Shown: positions 28,789-37,774, counted from the first letter of the stretch. The stretch: DNA of 64,000 nucleotides from Pseudonocardia sediminis (GCF_004217185.1 NZ_SHKL01000001.1:3346001-3410000); one strand, 5' to 3'. Program-made: numbers and translations. Notes: generated by a model from the letters alone, not told the origin.

Positions 28789-30183
28789 ATGACCGACGCT
28801 GTCACCCGGACCCCGGCGACGGACGAGCCGGGCACGCCCCGCCTCGCGGCGCCGCGACCCGGCGAGGACGCAGAGACGCTGCGCACCCGGGTCGCCGGCC
28901 TGCTGGAGCGTTCGCGCGCCCGCAGCGCGGTGCTGACCGACGTCGACGAGGCCGAGCTGACCACCCAGCACTCGCCGCTGATGTCGCCGCTGGTCTGGGA
29001 CCTGGCCCACATCGGCAGCCAGGAGGAGCTCTGGCTGGTCCGAGACGTCGGCGGCCGCGAGCCGCTGCGCCCGGAGATCGACGGGCTCTACGACGCGTTC
29101 CAGCACAGCCGCTCCAGCCGCGTCGAACTGCCGCTGCTGACGCCGTCCGAGGCGCGCACCTACGTGGCCGAGGTCCGGGACAAGGCGCTCGACGCGCTGG
29201 GCGCTAGCCCGCTGCGGGGCCGCCGCCTGGAGAACGACGCGTTCGCGTTCGGGATGATCGTGCAGCACGAGCAGCAGCACGACGAGACGATGCTGGCCAC
29301 CCACCAGCTGCGCACCGGGTCCCCCCTGCTGCACGCCCCGGCCCCGCCGCGCCGGAGCACCCCGCTCGGCCCGGCCGAGGTGCTGGTCCCCGGCGGGGCG
29401 TTCACCCAGGGCACCTCGACCGAGCCGTGGGCGCTGGACAACGAGCGTCCGGCGCACGTCGTGGACGTCCCGGCGTTCGTCATCGACACCTACCCGGTGA
29501 CGAACGGGCGGTACGCCGAGTTCGTCGACGCCGGCGGCTACGACGACCCGCGGTACTGGACCGAGCGCGGCTGGGCGTACGTCCGCGAGGCCGGTCTGGC
29601 CGCCCCGCAGTTCTGGCAGCGCGACGCCGGCGGCGACTGGCTGCGGCGCCGCTTCGGCGCCGTCGAGCCGATCGTGACCGACGAGCCGGTCGTGCACGTG
29701 ACGTTCCACGAGGCCCAGGCGTTCGCGCGCTGGTCGGGCAAGCGTCTGCCGACCGAGGCCGAGTGGGAGAAGGCGGCCCGGTTCGATCCGGCCACCGGCC
29801 GCTCGCGCCGCTACCCGTGGGGCGACGACGAGCCCACCCACCTGCACGCCAATCTCGACCAGCGCCACCTGCAGCCGGCCCCGGTCGGTGCCTACCCGGC
29901 CGGCGCGTCCGCGCTCGGGGTGCACCAGATGATCGGTGACGTCTGGGAGTGGTGCGACTCCGGCTGGCACCCCTACCCGGGCTTCGAGATGTTCCCGTAC
30001 CCGGAGTACTCCGAGGTCTTCTTCGGCGGCGACTACGCGGTCCTGCGCGGCGGGTCGTTCGGCACCGACGCCTCGGCGATCCGGACGACGTTCCGCAACT
30101 GGGACCACCCGATCCGCCGGCAGATCTTCTCCGGCATCCGGCTGGCCCGCGACGTACGCCCGTCCGACCAGCAGGGGGCGTAA
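28789..30183 (+). CDS. egtB: EgtB, hercynine oxygenase (sulfoxide synthase)
   Basis: The 464-residue protein has an N-terminal DinB domain and a C-terminal FGE-sulfatase domain. The three-His iron site is visible as LAHIG plus the HEQQHDE (HxxxHxE) motif. FGE hallmarks include [39 protein letters not shown] and LRGGSF. The enzyme joins gamma-glutamylcysteine to hercynine with O2. The length is typical. It starts at the egtA stop. Confidence 0.95.
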   Translation: MTDAVTRTPATDEPGTPRLAAPRPGEDAETLRTRVAGLLERSRARSAVLTDVDEAELTTQHSPLMSPLVWDLAHIGSQEELWLVRDVGGREPLRPEIDGLYDAFQHSRSSRVELPLLTPSEARTYVAEVRDKALDALGASPLRGRRLENDAFAFGMIVQHEQQHDETMLATHQLRTGSPLLHAPAPPRRSTPLGPAEVLVPGGAFTQGTSTEPWALDNERPAHVVDVPAFVIDTYPVTNGRYAEFVDAGGYDDPRYWTERGWAYVREAGLAAPQFWQRDAGGDWLRRRFGAVEPIVTDEPVVHVTFHEAQAFARWSGKRLPTEAEWEKAARFDPATGRSRRYPWGDDEPTHLHANLDQRHLQPAPVGAYPAGASALGVHQMIGDVWEWCDSGWHPYPGFEMFPYPEYSEVFFGGDYAVLRGGSFGTDASAIRTTFRNWDHPIRRQIFSGIRLARDVRPSDQQGA

Positions 30184-30190
30184 CCGCCCG

Positions 30191-31048
30191 GTGTGCCGAC
30201 ATCTCGCCTGGCTGGGTCCGCCGCGGACGGTGGCCTCGGTCCTCCTCGAACCTGCCCACGGGCTGCTCGAGCAGGCCTACGCACCGGCCGACATGCGCGG
30301 CGGCGGGACGATCAACGTCGACGGGTTCGGCGCCGGGTGGTACCCGCCCCTCGCGGCTCCGGGCGGCGACGGCCACGCCGTGATCGACCCGGACGCGCCG
30401 CCGCAGGCCGTTCGCGAGGGCTCGCACGGCGACGACCGGGCCGCACCGGTGCGGATCCGCAGCGACCAGCCGATCTGGTCGGACACCTCGTTCGCCGCGG
30501 TCGCGTCGAGCACGCTCGCGACCGGAGTGCTCGGGGCTGTCCGATCGGCCAGTCCCGGGATGCCGGTCGTCTCCACCGCGGCGGCGCCGTTCGCCGAGGA
30601 CCGGTGGCTGTTCAGCCTCAACGGCATGGTCCGGGACTGGCCGGGCTCGCTGGCCGGGCTCGCCGCGACCCTGCCGACGCTGGACCTGATCACCCTCGAC
30701 GCGCCCACCGACGCCGCGGTGCTCTGGGCGCTGGTCCGCCACCGGCTCCGCGCCGGCCACGACCCCGCCACGATCCTCACCGACACGGTGCTCGCCGCCG
30801 AGTCGGCGGCCCCGGGATCGCGGCTGAACCTGCTTCTCACCGACGGCACGACGATCTGGGGAACGGCCTGGCGGCATGCGCTGGCCGTGCACACCGACGA
30901 GGTGTCGGTGACGGTCGCGTCCGAGCCGACGGACCCGCTCCCCTCATGGACTCAGGTGCCCGACGGGCACCTGGTGGTGGCCCGTCCGGGTCACCACGAC
31001 CTGCACCCCCTCGCGGAGCACCATCGCGATCGCGCGACCGCGCGGTGA
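30191..31048 (+). CDS. egtC: EgtC, class II glutamine amidotransferase-type hydrolase
   Basis: The 285-residue protein begins V-C-R-H; after removal of the first residue the Cys2 becomes the N-terminal nucleophile of the Ntn-hydrolase fold. NVDGFGAGWY and FSLNGMVRDWPG are family motifs. EgtC removes glutamate from the gamma-glutamyl-hercynylcysteine sulfoxide. A stretch of about 30 residues (around 58-90) rich in Asp/Gly/Pro lengthens one loop. The start is 7 bases after egtB, without an obvious ribosome-binding site. Confidence 0.92.
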   Translation: MCRHLAWLGPPRTVASVLLEPAHGLLEQAYAPADMRGGGTINVDGFGAGWYPPLAAPGGDGHAVIDPDAPPQAVREGSHGDDRAAPVRIRSDQPIWSDTSFAAVASSTLATGVLGAVRSASPGMPVVSTAAAPFAEDRWLFSLNGMVRDWPGSLAGLAATLPTLDLITLDAPTDAAVLWALVRHRLRAGHDPATILTDTVLAAESAAPGSRLNLLLTDGTTIWGTAWRHALAVHTDEVSVTVASEPTDPLPSWTQVPDGHLVVARPGHHDLHPLAEHHRDRATAR

Positions 31049-31083
31049 CCTCCCCGGGGTCGGGAGCGACCGACAGGAGCACG

Positions 31084-32070
31084 ATGAACTCCGGACTCAT
31101 CCGGCTCGACGTCCATCTCACCGAGGCCGACGCCGACGCGGCACTGCGCGCCGACGTCGCCTCCGGGCTCACCGCCCGTCCCAAGGAACTGCCGCCGAAG
31201 TGGTTCTACGACGCCCGCGGCTCCGAGCTGTTCGAGAAGATCACCGACCTTCCCGAGTACTACCCGTTCCGCGCCGAGCGGTCGCTGCTGGCCGACTCGG
31301 TCGCCGACATCGCCCGCGCCTCCGGCGCGGAGACGGTCGTCGAGCTCGGGTCGGGCTCCTCGACCAAGACCCGCCTGCTGCTCGACGCGTTCCGCGAGGC
31401 CGGGACGCTGGGCTGCTACGTCCCGCAGGACGTCAGCGAGTCCGCCCTGCGCGGCGCGATCGACGAGCTGGCCGGCCGCTACCCGGGCCTGGCCCTGCAC
31501 GGCGTCGTCGGTGACTTCACCAAGGACCTCGACCGCCTGCCCGCCGCCGCCCCCGGTGGCAAGCGCATGATCGCGTTCCTGGGCGGGACGATCGGCAACC
31601 TGCTCCCCGACCAGCGGCACGCGTTCCTGACCCACGTGCGGTCGGTGCTGGAGCCGGGGGAGCAGCTGCTCATCGGGACCGGCCTGGTCACCGACCCGGC
31701 CGTGATCGTCCCCGCCTACGACGACTCGGCCGGCGTCACCGCCGAGTTCAACCGCAACGTGCTGCACGTGCTCAACCGCGAGCTGGGCGCGAACTTCGAC
31801 GTCGACGCGTTCACCCACGTCGCGGCGTGGGAGGCGGACAAGGAGTGGCTGGAGATGCGGCTGCGCGCCGAGCGGGACATGGAGGTGCGGGTCGAGGCGC
31901 TCGACCTGGACGTCACGTTCACCGCCGGTGAGGAGATGCGCACCGAGATCTCGGGCAAGTTCCGGCCGTCGAACATCGACTCCATGGTCGTCGCGGCCGG
32001 GTTCGAGCCGACCCGCCGCTGGACCGACGCCGACGAGCGGTTCGCGCTCAGCCTGGTGACCGCGGCCTGA
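31084..32070 (+). CDS. egtD: EgtD, histidine N-alpha-methyltransferase
   Basis: The 328-residue methyltransferase trimethylates histidine to hercynine, the first step of ergothioneine synthesis. The SAM-binding motif is VVELGSGSSTKTRLLLD, and the family pattern FYDARGSELFEKITDLPEYYP lies upstream. AGGAG precedes the ATG at suitable distance. It is the last gene of the cluster and is followed by a strong terminator. No egtE (C-S lyase) is in the window. Confidence 0.94.
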   Translation: MNSGLIRLDVHLTEADADAALRADVASGLTARPKELPPKWFYDARGSELFEKITDLPEYYPFRAERSLLADSVADIARASGAETVVELGSGSSTKTRLLLDAFREAGTLGCYVPQDVSESALRGAIDELAGRYPGLALHGVVGDFTKDLDRLPAAAPGGKRMIAFLGGTIGNLLPDQRHAFLTHVRSVLEPGEQLLIGTGLVTDPAVIVPAYDDSAGVTAEFNRNVLHVLNRELGANFDVDAFTHVAAWEADKEWLEMRLRAERDMEVRVEALDLDVTFTAGEEMRTEISGKFRPSNIDSMVVAAGFEPTRRWTDADERFALSLVTAA

Positions 32071-32087
32071 CACGGCGGACGTCCCGG

Positions 32088-32115
32088 GGCCCTCCGACGA
32101 GAACGTCGGGGGGCC
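32088..32115 (+). terminator. Rho-independent-like terminator of egtABCD
   Basis: GGCCCTCCGACG and CGTCGGGGGGCC form a 12-bp stem with one G-U pair and an AGAA loop, followed by TTCGTCGTT. Confidence 0.8.
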
Positions 32116-32165
32116 TTCGTCGTTCCCGGGAAGTCCTCGGGACCGGATCCGGGGCTGGTGCAGAA

Positions 32166-32187
32166 CGTAATTACGGAATATCGTAAT
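32166..32187. promoter_or_regulatory. AT-rich triple half-site operator and -10 region
   Basis: CGTAATTACG (32166-32175) is a perfect 10-bp palindrome, and its ATTACG arm also pairs with CGTAAT (32182-32187) six bases later. TATCGT (32179-32184) lies 6 bases before the ATG at 32191, so a bound repressor would block the -10. The element stands out in a region of very high GC. Confidence 0.55.
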
Positions 32188-32190
32188 CAC

Positions 32191-33738
32191 ATGGTCGCCA
32201 CCTCCGAGTCGTCGCCATCCGTCCCCGGGCCGCCCGACCCGGTCCGCTCGGGCCCGGTCCGCTTCGCGGTACCGGCCGTCGCCGTGCTGCTCGCGCTGGT
32301 CCTCGGCGCCCTGCTCGCGCCGTTCCCGGCGAGCATCGGTGACGAGCGGACCGGTGACCCGGACCTGGCCGCGCGGCTGCGGGCCGCGTCCGAACCCGGG
32401 CAGGTCGGCCTGGCGGCGGCGGAGATCGGGCCGGGCGGGACCGTCTCCGCGGCGATCGGCGACGACGGGCACGGCGACCCGCTCCGCGCGGACGCGCCGA
32501 TGGAGATCGGGTCGATCACCAAGACGTTCACCGGCGCCGTACTCGCCGACCTGGTCCGCCAGGGCGTCGTGCGGCCCGACGACCGGGTCCGTGACCTGGT
32601 GCCGGACCGGCCGTGGCGGGACGGCGGCGGGGGAGACGCGACCCTGGCCGAGCTGGCCTCGCACCGCTCCGGCCTGCCCCGCCTCCCGGTCTCCCTCGGC
32701 GGCATCGTGCGCAACTACGGGTACACGCTCTTCGGGATCAACCCGTACGACGCGACCCCGGACGACACCTTCGCCGCGGCCGACGAGGCGACCCCGAGCG
32801 GACGCGGCGAGGTGCAGTACTCGAACCTCGGGATCTCGCTGCTCGGGCACGCCCTCGCCACGCGGACCGGGACGCCGTACCCGGAGCTGCTCCGGATCCA
32901 CGTCACCGCGCCGCTGGGCCTGGCTGCGACCGCCGTCCCGGCGCAGGACCCGCCGGCCGGCGCGGCGATCGGCCACGACGAGACCGGACGCCCGGTGCAG
33001 GACTGGATCAGCCCCGGCGACGCCCCGGCCGGGTCCGGTGTGTTCTCCACGGCTGCCGACATGGCCGTCTACGCCCGGGCGATGATGGACGGCTGGGCCC
33101 CGGGAGCGGACGCGGCGACGCCGCGCTGGGACGCCGGGTCCCTGGGCCGGATCGGCTACGCCTGGTACACGCTCGAGCGGGGCGGCCGGACACTGCTCTG
33201 GAAGAACGGCGGCTCGGGCGGGATGAGCTCGTCGATCCTCGTCGACCCCGAGCAGCGACGCGCCGTCGTCGTGCTGGGCAACTCGAACGCCTCGGTCGAC
33301 GACACGGCGTTCCGGCTGATCGGTGCCCCGGCGCCGTCGGGCCTGTCCTCGCTGCTGGAGCCGGCGGCCCTGATCGCGACCGCCGCCGCGACGATTCTGC
33401 CCGTGTTCACCGGGGCCTGGTTCCTCGCCACGGTGCGAGGGGGCTGGGGCCGGCGCGCGTCGGGGACGGTGCGGCGCTCCCGTGTGGTGGGGGCGGCCGG
33501 GTCGACGCTGCTCGGGTTCACGGCGGCGTTCGTGCTCGGCGCCGTGTCCTGGCTGTTCGCGCCGTTCTGGCTCGTCGGCTGCGCGCTCGCCGGGGCGGGG
33601 GCCGGGATCGCGGTGCTGCGGTGGCGGCAGCTCGACCCGGATCGCGGGGACGGCTCCCGGAGCCGCTGGATCGGAGCCGTCGGCACGGTGGTGGTCGGCC
33701 TGGCGCTGGCGGTCGGCGTCAGCGGGGTGTTCGTCTGA
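32191..33738 (+). CDS. Membrane-anchored beta-lactamase-family serine hydrolase
   Basis: The 515-residue protein has an N-terminal signal/anchor (about residues 25-48), an extracytoplasmic penicillin-binding-protein-like hydrolase domain (60-380) and about four C-terminal transmembrane helices. The class C-type motifs are visible: the SxxK of GSITKTFT, the YxN of VQYSNLG and a Gly-rich third motif in NGGSGGMSSS. The substrate is unknown; peptidase or esterase roles are typical of this family and beta-lactam hydrolysis need not follow. An upstream GTG (32158) would place the operator inside the gene, so ATG 32191 is preferred. Confidence 0.85.
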   Translation: MVATSESSPSVPGPPDPVRSGPVRFAVPAVAVLLALVLGALLAPFPASIGDERTGDPDLAARLRAASEPGQVGLAAAEIGPGGTVSAAIGDDGHGDPLRADAPMEIGSITKTFTGAVLADLVRQGVVRPDDRVRDLVPDRPWRDGGGGDATLAELASHRSGLPRLPVSLGGIVRNYGYTLFGINPYDATPDDTFAAADEATPSGRGEVQYSNLGISLLGHALATRTGTPYPELLRIHVTAPLGLAATAVPAQDPPAGAAIGHDETGRPVQDWISPGDAPAGSGVFSTAADMAVYARAMMDGWAPGADAATPRWDAGSLGRIGYAWYTLERGGRTLLWKNGGSGGMSSSILVDPEQRRAVVVLGNSNASVDDTAFRLIGAPAPSGLSSLLEPAALIATAAATILPVFTGAWFLATVRGGWGRRASGTVRRSRVVGAAGSTLLGFTAAFVLGAVSWLFAPFWLVGCALAGAGAGIAVLRWRQLDPDRGDGSRSRWIGAVGTVVVGLALAVGVSGVFV

Positions 33739-33854
33739 GCGCCGCTCGGGGCTGGTCTCGTCCGTCCGCGGCCGGCCTGACCGCCCCGGCCACCGAGCTC
33801 GGCACCCGCTCCCACCGCTTCCACGCCGTTCGTCCCCAGAGCGCCTCCGGCACC

Positions 33855-33896
33855 CGTGCGCGGAGATCGTCGCCAGGGCAGCGATATCCACGCACG
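33855..33896. repeat. 42-bp palindromic dispersed repeat, copy 1
   Basis: It begins CGTGCGCGGAGATCG and ends CGATATCCACGCACG around a GCCAGGGC core. It shares length, ends and core with copies at 37825-37866 (inverted) and 61379-61420. It is intergenic, just upstream of the cupin promoter. Confidence 0.8.
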
Positions 33897-33908
33897 ACCG
33901 GGCGCCAC

Positions 33909-33914
33909 TAGCGT
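33909..33914 (+). promoter_or_regulatory. -10 hexamer TAGCGT for the cupin gene
   Basis: TAGCGT lies 7 bases before the ATG at 33922 and only 12 bases after repeat copy 1. Confidence 0.5.
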
Positions 33915-33921
33915 GGAGGCC

Positions 33922-34377
33922 ATGGCCACCGACTGGCGCGACGACGGCGTCCGCGTGATCCCCGGCGACGCCCTGGACACCAACACCCCGCAGACCCCCG
34001 GCATGAACCGGGCCGCCGCGGTCACCCACGACCGGGCCGGGGCGCAGAAGCTCTGGGCCGGAACCGTGACGATCCATCCCGGCGCCCGCACCGGCGCGCA
34101 CCACCACGGCGATCTGGAGAGCGTGATCTACGTGGTCCGCGGGCGGGCCCGGATGAAGTGGGGCCAGAACCTGGAGTTCGTCGCCGAGGCCGGGCCGGGC
34201 GGGTTCATCTTCGTCCCGCCGTGGGTGCCGCACCAGGAGATCAACGCACTCGACGACGAGCCGCTGGAGTGCGTCCTGACCCGCAGCGGGCAGGAGCCGG
34301 TGGTGGTCAACCTCGACATCGACGGCGTCGCCGACCCGGAGCACGTGCCCTGGGTGGACCCCCTGCACCGGTCCTGA
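33922..34377 (+). CDS. Cupin-domain protein
   Basis: The 151-residue single-domain cupin has metal-binding motif 1 in HPGARTGAHHHGDLESVIYVV and motif 2 in FVPPWVPHQEIN. The two His of AHHHG, the Glu of DLES and the His of VPHQE form a plausible metal site. The function (isomerase, dioxygenase or sensing) cannot be told from sequence. It is an independent gene with a hairpin on its 3' side. Confidence 0.85.
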   Translation: MATDWRDDGVRVIPGDALDTNTPQTPGMNRAAAVTHDRAGAQKLWAGTVTIHPGARTGAHHHGDLESVIYVVRGRARMKWGQNLEFVAEAGPGGFIFVPPWVPHQEINALDDEPLECVLTRSGQEPVVVNLDIDGVADPEHVPWVDPLHRS

Positions 34378-34408
34378 TCCGGGCACCGGAACCCGAACCG
34401 GACGCCGG

Positions 34409-34435
34409 CCGGACCGCCGCGCGCGGACGGTCCGG
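34409..34435 (+). terminator. Hairpin after the cupin gene
   Basis: CCGGACCG and CGGTCCGG form a perfect 8-bp stem with a GC-rich 11-base loop, between the cupin stop and the next -10 box. Confidence 0.5.
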
Positions 34436-34443
34436 GGGAGTCG

Positions 34444-34449
34444 TAGCGT
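34444..34449 (+). promoter_or_regulatory. -10 hexamer TAGCGT for the dienelactone hydrolase gene
   Basis: TAGCGT is exactly 7 bases before the ATG at 34457, predicting a leaderless transcript. Confidence 0.5.
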
Positions 34450-34456
34450 CGCGGTC

Positions 34457-35215
34457 ATGATCGAAGGTCTGCGCTACGACGCCGTGCTGTCCGAGACGGT
34501 CGCGATCCGGGGCCACGGCGGTGACGAGGTCGAGGCCTACACCGCCCGCCCCCTGACACCGGGCCCGCGGGCGGGGGTCCTCGTCATCCACCACATGCCC
34601 GGCTACGACCGGGAGTCCAAGGAGACCGTGCGGCGGTTCGCCGCCGAGGGCTACGACGCGATGTGCGTCAACCTCTACAGCCGCGAGGCGCCCGGCGCCG
34701 ACCCCGACGACGCCGCGGCCACCGCGCGTGCGCAGGGCGGGGCGCCGGACGAGCGGTTCGTCGGTGACGCAGCCGGTGCCGTCGCGTGGCTGCGCGCGCT
34801 GCCCGGGGCGAGCGGGAAGGTCGGCACGATCGGCTTCTGCTCCGGTGGGCGGCAGGCGTTCCTGTCCGGGGTCGAGCTCGACGTGCAGGCCGCCGTCGAC
34901 TGCTACGGCGCGTTCGTCGTCGGCACGCCGCCGGAGGGGTTCCCGCTACAGGTCGCGCAGCTGGCCGACCGGGTCCCGGAGCTGCGCGCCCCGCTGCTGG
35001 GCCTGTTCGGCAACGAGGACGCCTACCCGTCGCCGTCGCACGTCGACGAGCTGGAGAAGCTCCTGCAGGAGGCGGGCAGGACCTACGAGTTCCACCGCTA
35101 CGACGACGCCGGGCACGCGTTCTTCTCCGTCGACCGCCCGTCCTACCGGGTCGCCGCCGCCCTCGACGGCTGGGAGAAGATCCGCGCCTTCTACCGCCGG
35201 CACCTGGGGGCATGA
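34457..35215 (+). CDS. Dienelactone hydrolase-family alpha/beta hydrolase
   Basis: The 252-residue soluble hydrolase has the DLH-type Cys nucleophile Cys128 in GFCSGG, Asp188 in FGNEDAYPS and His220 in DDAGHAFF, a complete Cys-Asp-His triad. VLVIHHMPGYDRESKE is the oxyanion-region motif common in the family. Members open dienelactones in chlorocatechol degradation, but many have other substrates and no catabolic genes adjoin it. It overlaps the DUF6295 gene by 4 bases. Confidence 0.9.
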   Translation: MIEGLRYDAVLSETVAIRGHGGDEVEAYTARPLTPGPRAGVLVIHHMPGYDRESKETVRRFAAEGYDAMCVNLYSREAPGADPDDAAATARAQGGAPDERFVGDAAGAVAWLRALPGASGKVGTIGFCSGGRQAFLSGVELDVQAAVDCYGAFVVGTPPEGFPLQVAQLADRVPELRAPLLGLFGNEDAYPSPSHVDELEKLLQEAGRTYEFHRYDDAGHAFFSVDRPSYRVAAALDGWEKIRAFYRRHLGA

Positions 35216-35475
35216 GCATGTGCACCTACAGCACCGAGAAGATCGACGTCGCGGCCGGCAGCGGGAAGGGCCCCGACGGCTGGTTCCCGCTGCGCACCGC
35301 GACGGTCTACTACGACCACCCCGTGCATGCGCCGGACGAGCACACCGTCAACATCGACTTCCTGAACCCGGAACGCGGCCCGTCGGCGCGCGTCGCGGTC
35401 GAGCTGAGCCTGGACACGGCGAAGGAGCTCCTCGCGGCCCTGCAGACCACCATCGACCGGGCCGCCCACCACTGA
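35212..35475 (+). CDS. DUF6295-like small protein
   Basis: The 87-residue protein is coupled to the hydrolase gene by ATGA overlap. It has a two-strand pattern (DGWFPLRTATVYYDHP, EHTVNIDFLN) followed by an amphipathic C-terminal helix (LDTAKELLAALQTTID). It resembles the actinobacterial DUF6295 family often found beside dienelactone hydrolases; its function is unknown. A second ATG six bases later is an alternative start. Confidence 0.75.
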   Translation: MSMCTYSTEKIDVAAGSGKGPDGWFPLRTATVYYDHPVHAPDEHTVNIDFLNPERGPSARVAVELSLDTAKELLAALQTTIDRAAHH

Positions 35476-35484
35476 CACGTGCTC

Positions 35485-35535
35485 CAGCGACCGGCCCTCT
35501 CGGCGGAACCTCTCGGACGAGAGTGCCGGTCGCTG
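35485..35535. terminator. Strong bidirectional terminator
   Basis: Two 18-base arms (35485-35502 and 35518-35535) are complementary at 17 of 18 positions around a 15-base loop. They lie between the convergent DUF6295 and VOC genes. Confidence 0.8.
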
Positions 35536-35549
35536 CCGGCCAGACGGGG

Positions 35550-35935
35550 TCACAGGTACGGCTGGGTGATCATCTCCAGGAAGTGGCCCGCCGGGTCGCG
35601 GAAGTAGACGCCCCGTCCACCGTGTCCGGTGTCGTCTCGCCGGGGCGGCTCATCTGCGGGTCCGCCCAGTGCTCGATCCGGCGCTCGCACAGTCGCGCGT
35701 AGGCGCGGTCGAACAGCGCGTCGTCGACGAGGAACGCGTAGTGCTGGTTCTGGATCTCCGGGTAGGCCGCGACGGGCAGGTCCGCGAACTGGATCATCAC
35801 CCCGCCCTCGAGCAGCAGGTTGGTGAACGGACCCCACGACGGGGCGTCCGAGGCTTCCAGGACGTCCCGAAAGAACTGCGCGGAAGCGTGGCGGTCGCGG
35901 GCGGCGATGATCGTGTGGTTGAACGTGACGGGCAC
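35550..35935 (-). pseudogene. VOC/glyoxalase-family gene with a frameshift
   Basis: Residues 1 to about 100 (TFNHTIIAARD onward) follow the VOC fold. Near 35630-35636 the frame is lost: the start frame continues as unrelated sequence to a stop at 35570, while the next frame resumes the expected ending GRGVYFRDPAGHFLEMITQPY. One missing base in the ACGACACC segment (minus strand) explains this. AGGAGG before the GTG is intact. It may be a recent pseudogene or a sequencing error; the repaired protein would be about 128 residues. Confidence 0.75.
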
Positions 35936-36171
35936 GGATGGTCCTCCTGAGTCGGCGCGTGCGTGCACCGGTCGGGAGCGCCGCCGGGCCGACGGGAGCA
36001 GACCGCAGGACACGTCGGAGCCGGGAAGGATGCGCCGCGGGCCCGTGCGGGAGGTGCTCGGCACGACGTGGACGTCGCAGCCGGCCGGTACAGCAGCTCC
36101 TTCCCGGTAGGCCCATGGGGGCGCACCGGAGACGCTAGCAGCGCCGGCCGGGACCGGAGAAGAGCCGATAC

Positions 36172-37689
36172 TCAGACCGCCATGGCGGGCAGCATCAGCG
36201 TGCCGAGCAGCAGGACCGGCCCGACGACGACCATCGACATGCCCCAGCGGGTCAGCAGCGACGTCATCCGGGGTCTCTCCTCCGGGTCGGTCGCGGTGGC
36301 CACCATCGTCGCGCCGACGGTCGAGAACGGGGACACGTCGACCAGCGACGAGCAGACACCGAGTGCGCAGATCAGGGCCCAGCCGGGCACCCCGCCGGTC
36401 TGCACCAGCGGGATCGCGAGCGGCACCAGCGCCGCGAGGATCCCGGTCGTCGACGCGAACGCCGAGATCAGCCCGCACACCGCGCAGAGCACGAACGCGG
36501 CCGGCACCGGGAACGCCAGCCCCGCTGCGAGGTCGCCGAGCAGGTCGACCGCACCGGCGGTCTGCAGGACGCCGACGTAGGTGATGATCCCGCCGACGAG
36601 CAGCACGGTGGACCAGTCGATCTCGGCCAGCGCGGTCCGGCCCGCGGGCGGGTCGATCAGCGTCAGCGCCGCGCCGAACGCGAACGCCAGCACGCCGATG
36701 TCCGGCTCGGAGCCCATCAACGCCAGCACGACGACGGCGACCACGAGGCCCAGCATCGCCAGCACGGTGATCCGGTGCTCGCGCTCGAACGGCTCCGGAA
36801 CGGGCGGGGCCGAACGATCCGGGGAGGACCCGGTCGCGTCGGACGCCCGGCCACCGGTGTCGTCTCCCGGATCGCGTGTCGCCGTCGGGTCGGTGCCGGA
36901 CGGCCCGGCCGAGGTCCGGGCGCCGCCCCTGTCGCCGCCCCTGTCGCCGCCCGTGTCGTCGGTCGTGGTCGCCGCCGCGCCCAGCTGGTCCCCCTGTTCC
37001 CGCGGTGCGGGCGCGGACCCGGCCCCGTCCCGACCGTCGAGACCCGGGCTGCCGGCGGCCACCACCCGCCCGTTTCCGCGACGTGCCCGCCGGGCGCCCG
37101 CACCCGGGCCGAACAGCAGGTAGGCCAGGCCGAGCAGCAGCACGTTGGCGACGACCGCCGTCCCGAACAGCACGAGCGGATTCAGCGCGATCCCGGCCGA
37201 GGCCGCCGTGCCGTAGGTGACGATGCCGAACAGGCTGGTCGGGGCGAAGCCGCCGGCGCTGAGCCCGCACGCCATGGCCAGGCCCATCAGCATCGGGTCG
37301 ATCCCGCGGCGGCCGGCCACGGACATCCCGATCGGTGCCATCACCAGCCCGCCCAGCGGCGATCCCATCGCCGACACGACTCCGGTCAGGGCGAAGAACA
37401 CCAGCGGCAGCGCCGTCACGTTGTCCCCGACCCGGGCCAGCGCGAGGTCGACGAGACGAGCGATGGTGCCGTTGGACTTGGCGATCCCGAAGAAGTACGT
37501 CACCCCGACCAACAGGATCAGGATGTCGACCGGGAACCCGCCGAGGATGTCGTCCAGCGGCAGACCGGTGACCAGCAGCCCGACCCCGCAGGCGGCCGCG
37601 AACATCACGATCCCGATGTGCGACCTGCGCACCTCGGCGATCAGGAACACCCCGGCGAAGATCACCAGAGCCACGATCTGGACCACCAT
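36172..37689 (-). CDS. MatC-like dicarboxylate/anion permease (SLC13/ArsB-type)
   Basis: The 505-residue integral membrane protein has two halves of about six transmembrane segments each, with re-entrant motifs such as SAMGSPLGGLVMAP, GGFAPTSLFG and SAFASTTGILAALVPLA. It resembles the MatC/ion-transporter superfamily that imports C4-dicarboxylates or malonate. The two halves are joined by a low-complexity hydrophilic linker of about 100 residues (roughly 200-300) rich in Gly, Asp, Arg and Pro, with internal GDRG repeats. This is unusually long. The promoter TTGACC-N18-TAGCGT is visible upstream. Confidence 0.85.
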   Translation of the reverse strand: MVVQIVALVIFAGVFLIAEVRRSHIGIVMFAAACGVGLLVTGLPLDDILGGFPVDILILLVGVTYFFGIAKSNGTIARLVDLALARVGDNVTALPLVFFALTGVVSAMGSPLGGLVMAPIGMSVAGRRGIDPMLMGLAMACGLSAGGFAPTSLFGIVTYGTAASAGIALNPLVLFGTAVVANVLLLGLAYLLFGPGAGARRARRGNGRVVAAGSPGLDGRDGAGSAPAPREQGDQLGAAATTTDDTGGDRGGDRGGARTSAGPSGTDPTATRDPGDDTGGRASDATGSSPDRSAPPVPEPFEREHRITVLAMLGLVVAVVVLALMGSEPDIGVLAFAFGAALTLIDPPAGRTALAEIDWSTVLLVGGIITYVGVLQTAGAVDLLGDLAAGLAFPVPAAFVLCAVCGLISAFASTTGILAALVPLAIPLVQTGGVPGWALICALGVCSSLVDVSPFSTVGATMVATATDPEERPRMTSLLTRWGMSMVVVGPVLLLGTLMLPAMAV

Positions 37690-37713
37690 GTCCGCACCCC
37701 CCGGTCGGCTCGG

Positions 37714-37743
37714 ACGCTAGGTCGCCGTTCACCGGAGGGTCAA
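37714..37743 (-). promoter_or_regulatory. Promoter TTGACC-N18-TAGCGT for the MatC-like gene
   Basis: The minus-strand -35 TTGACC is at 37738-37743 and the -10 TAGCGT at 37714-37719. This leaves a short leader before the ATG at 37689. Confidence 0.55.
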
Positions 37744-37774
37744 GGACGGACCCGGCATTCCCGGCACACGACGA

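Noticed and set aside
30991..34458. Minus-strand open frame of over 1000 codons opposite egtD, the serine hydrolase and the cupin
   Set aside because: It is antisense to genes with clear motifs, has low-complexity Arg/Gly/Ala composition, and reflects third-position GC bias.
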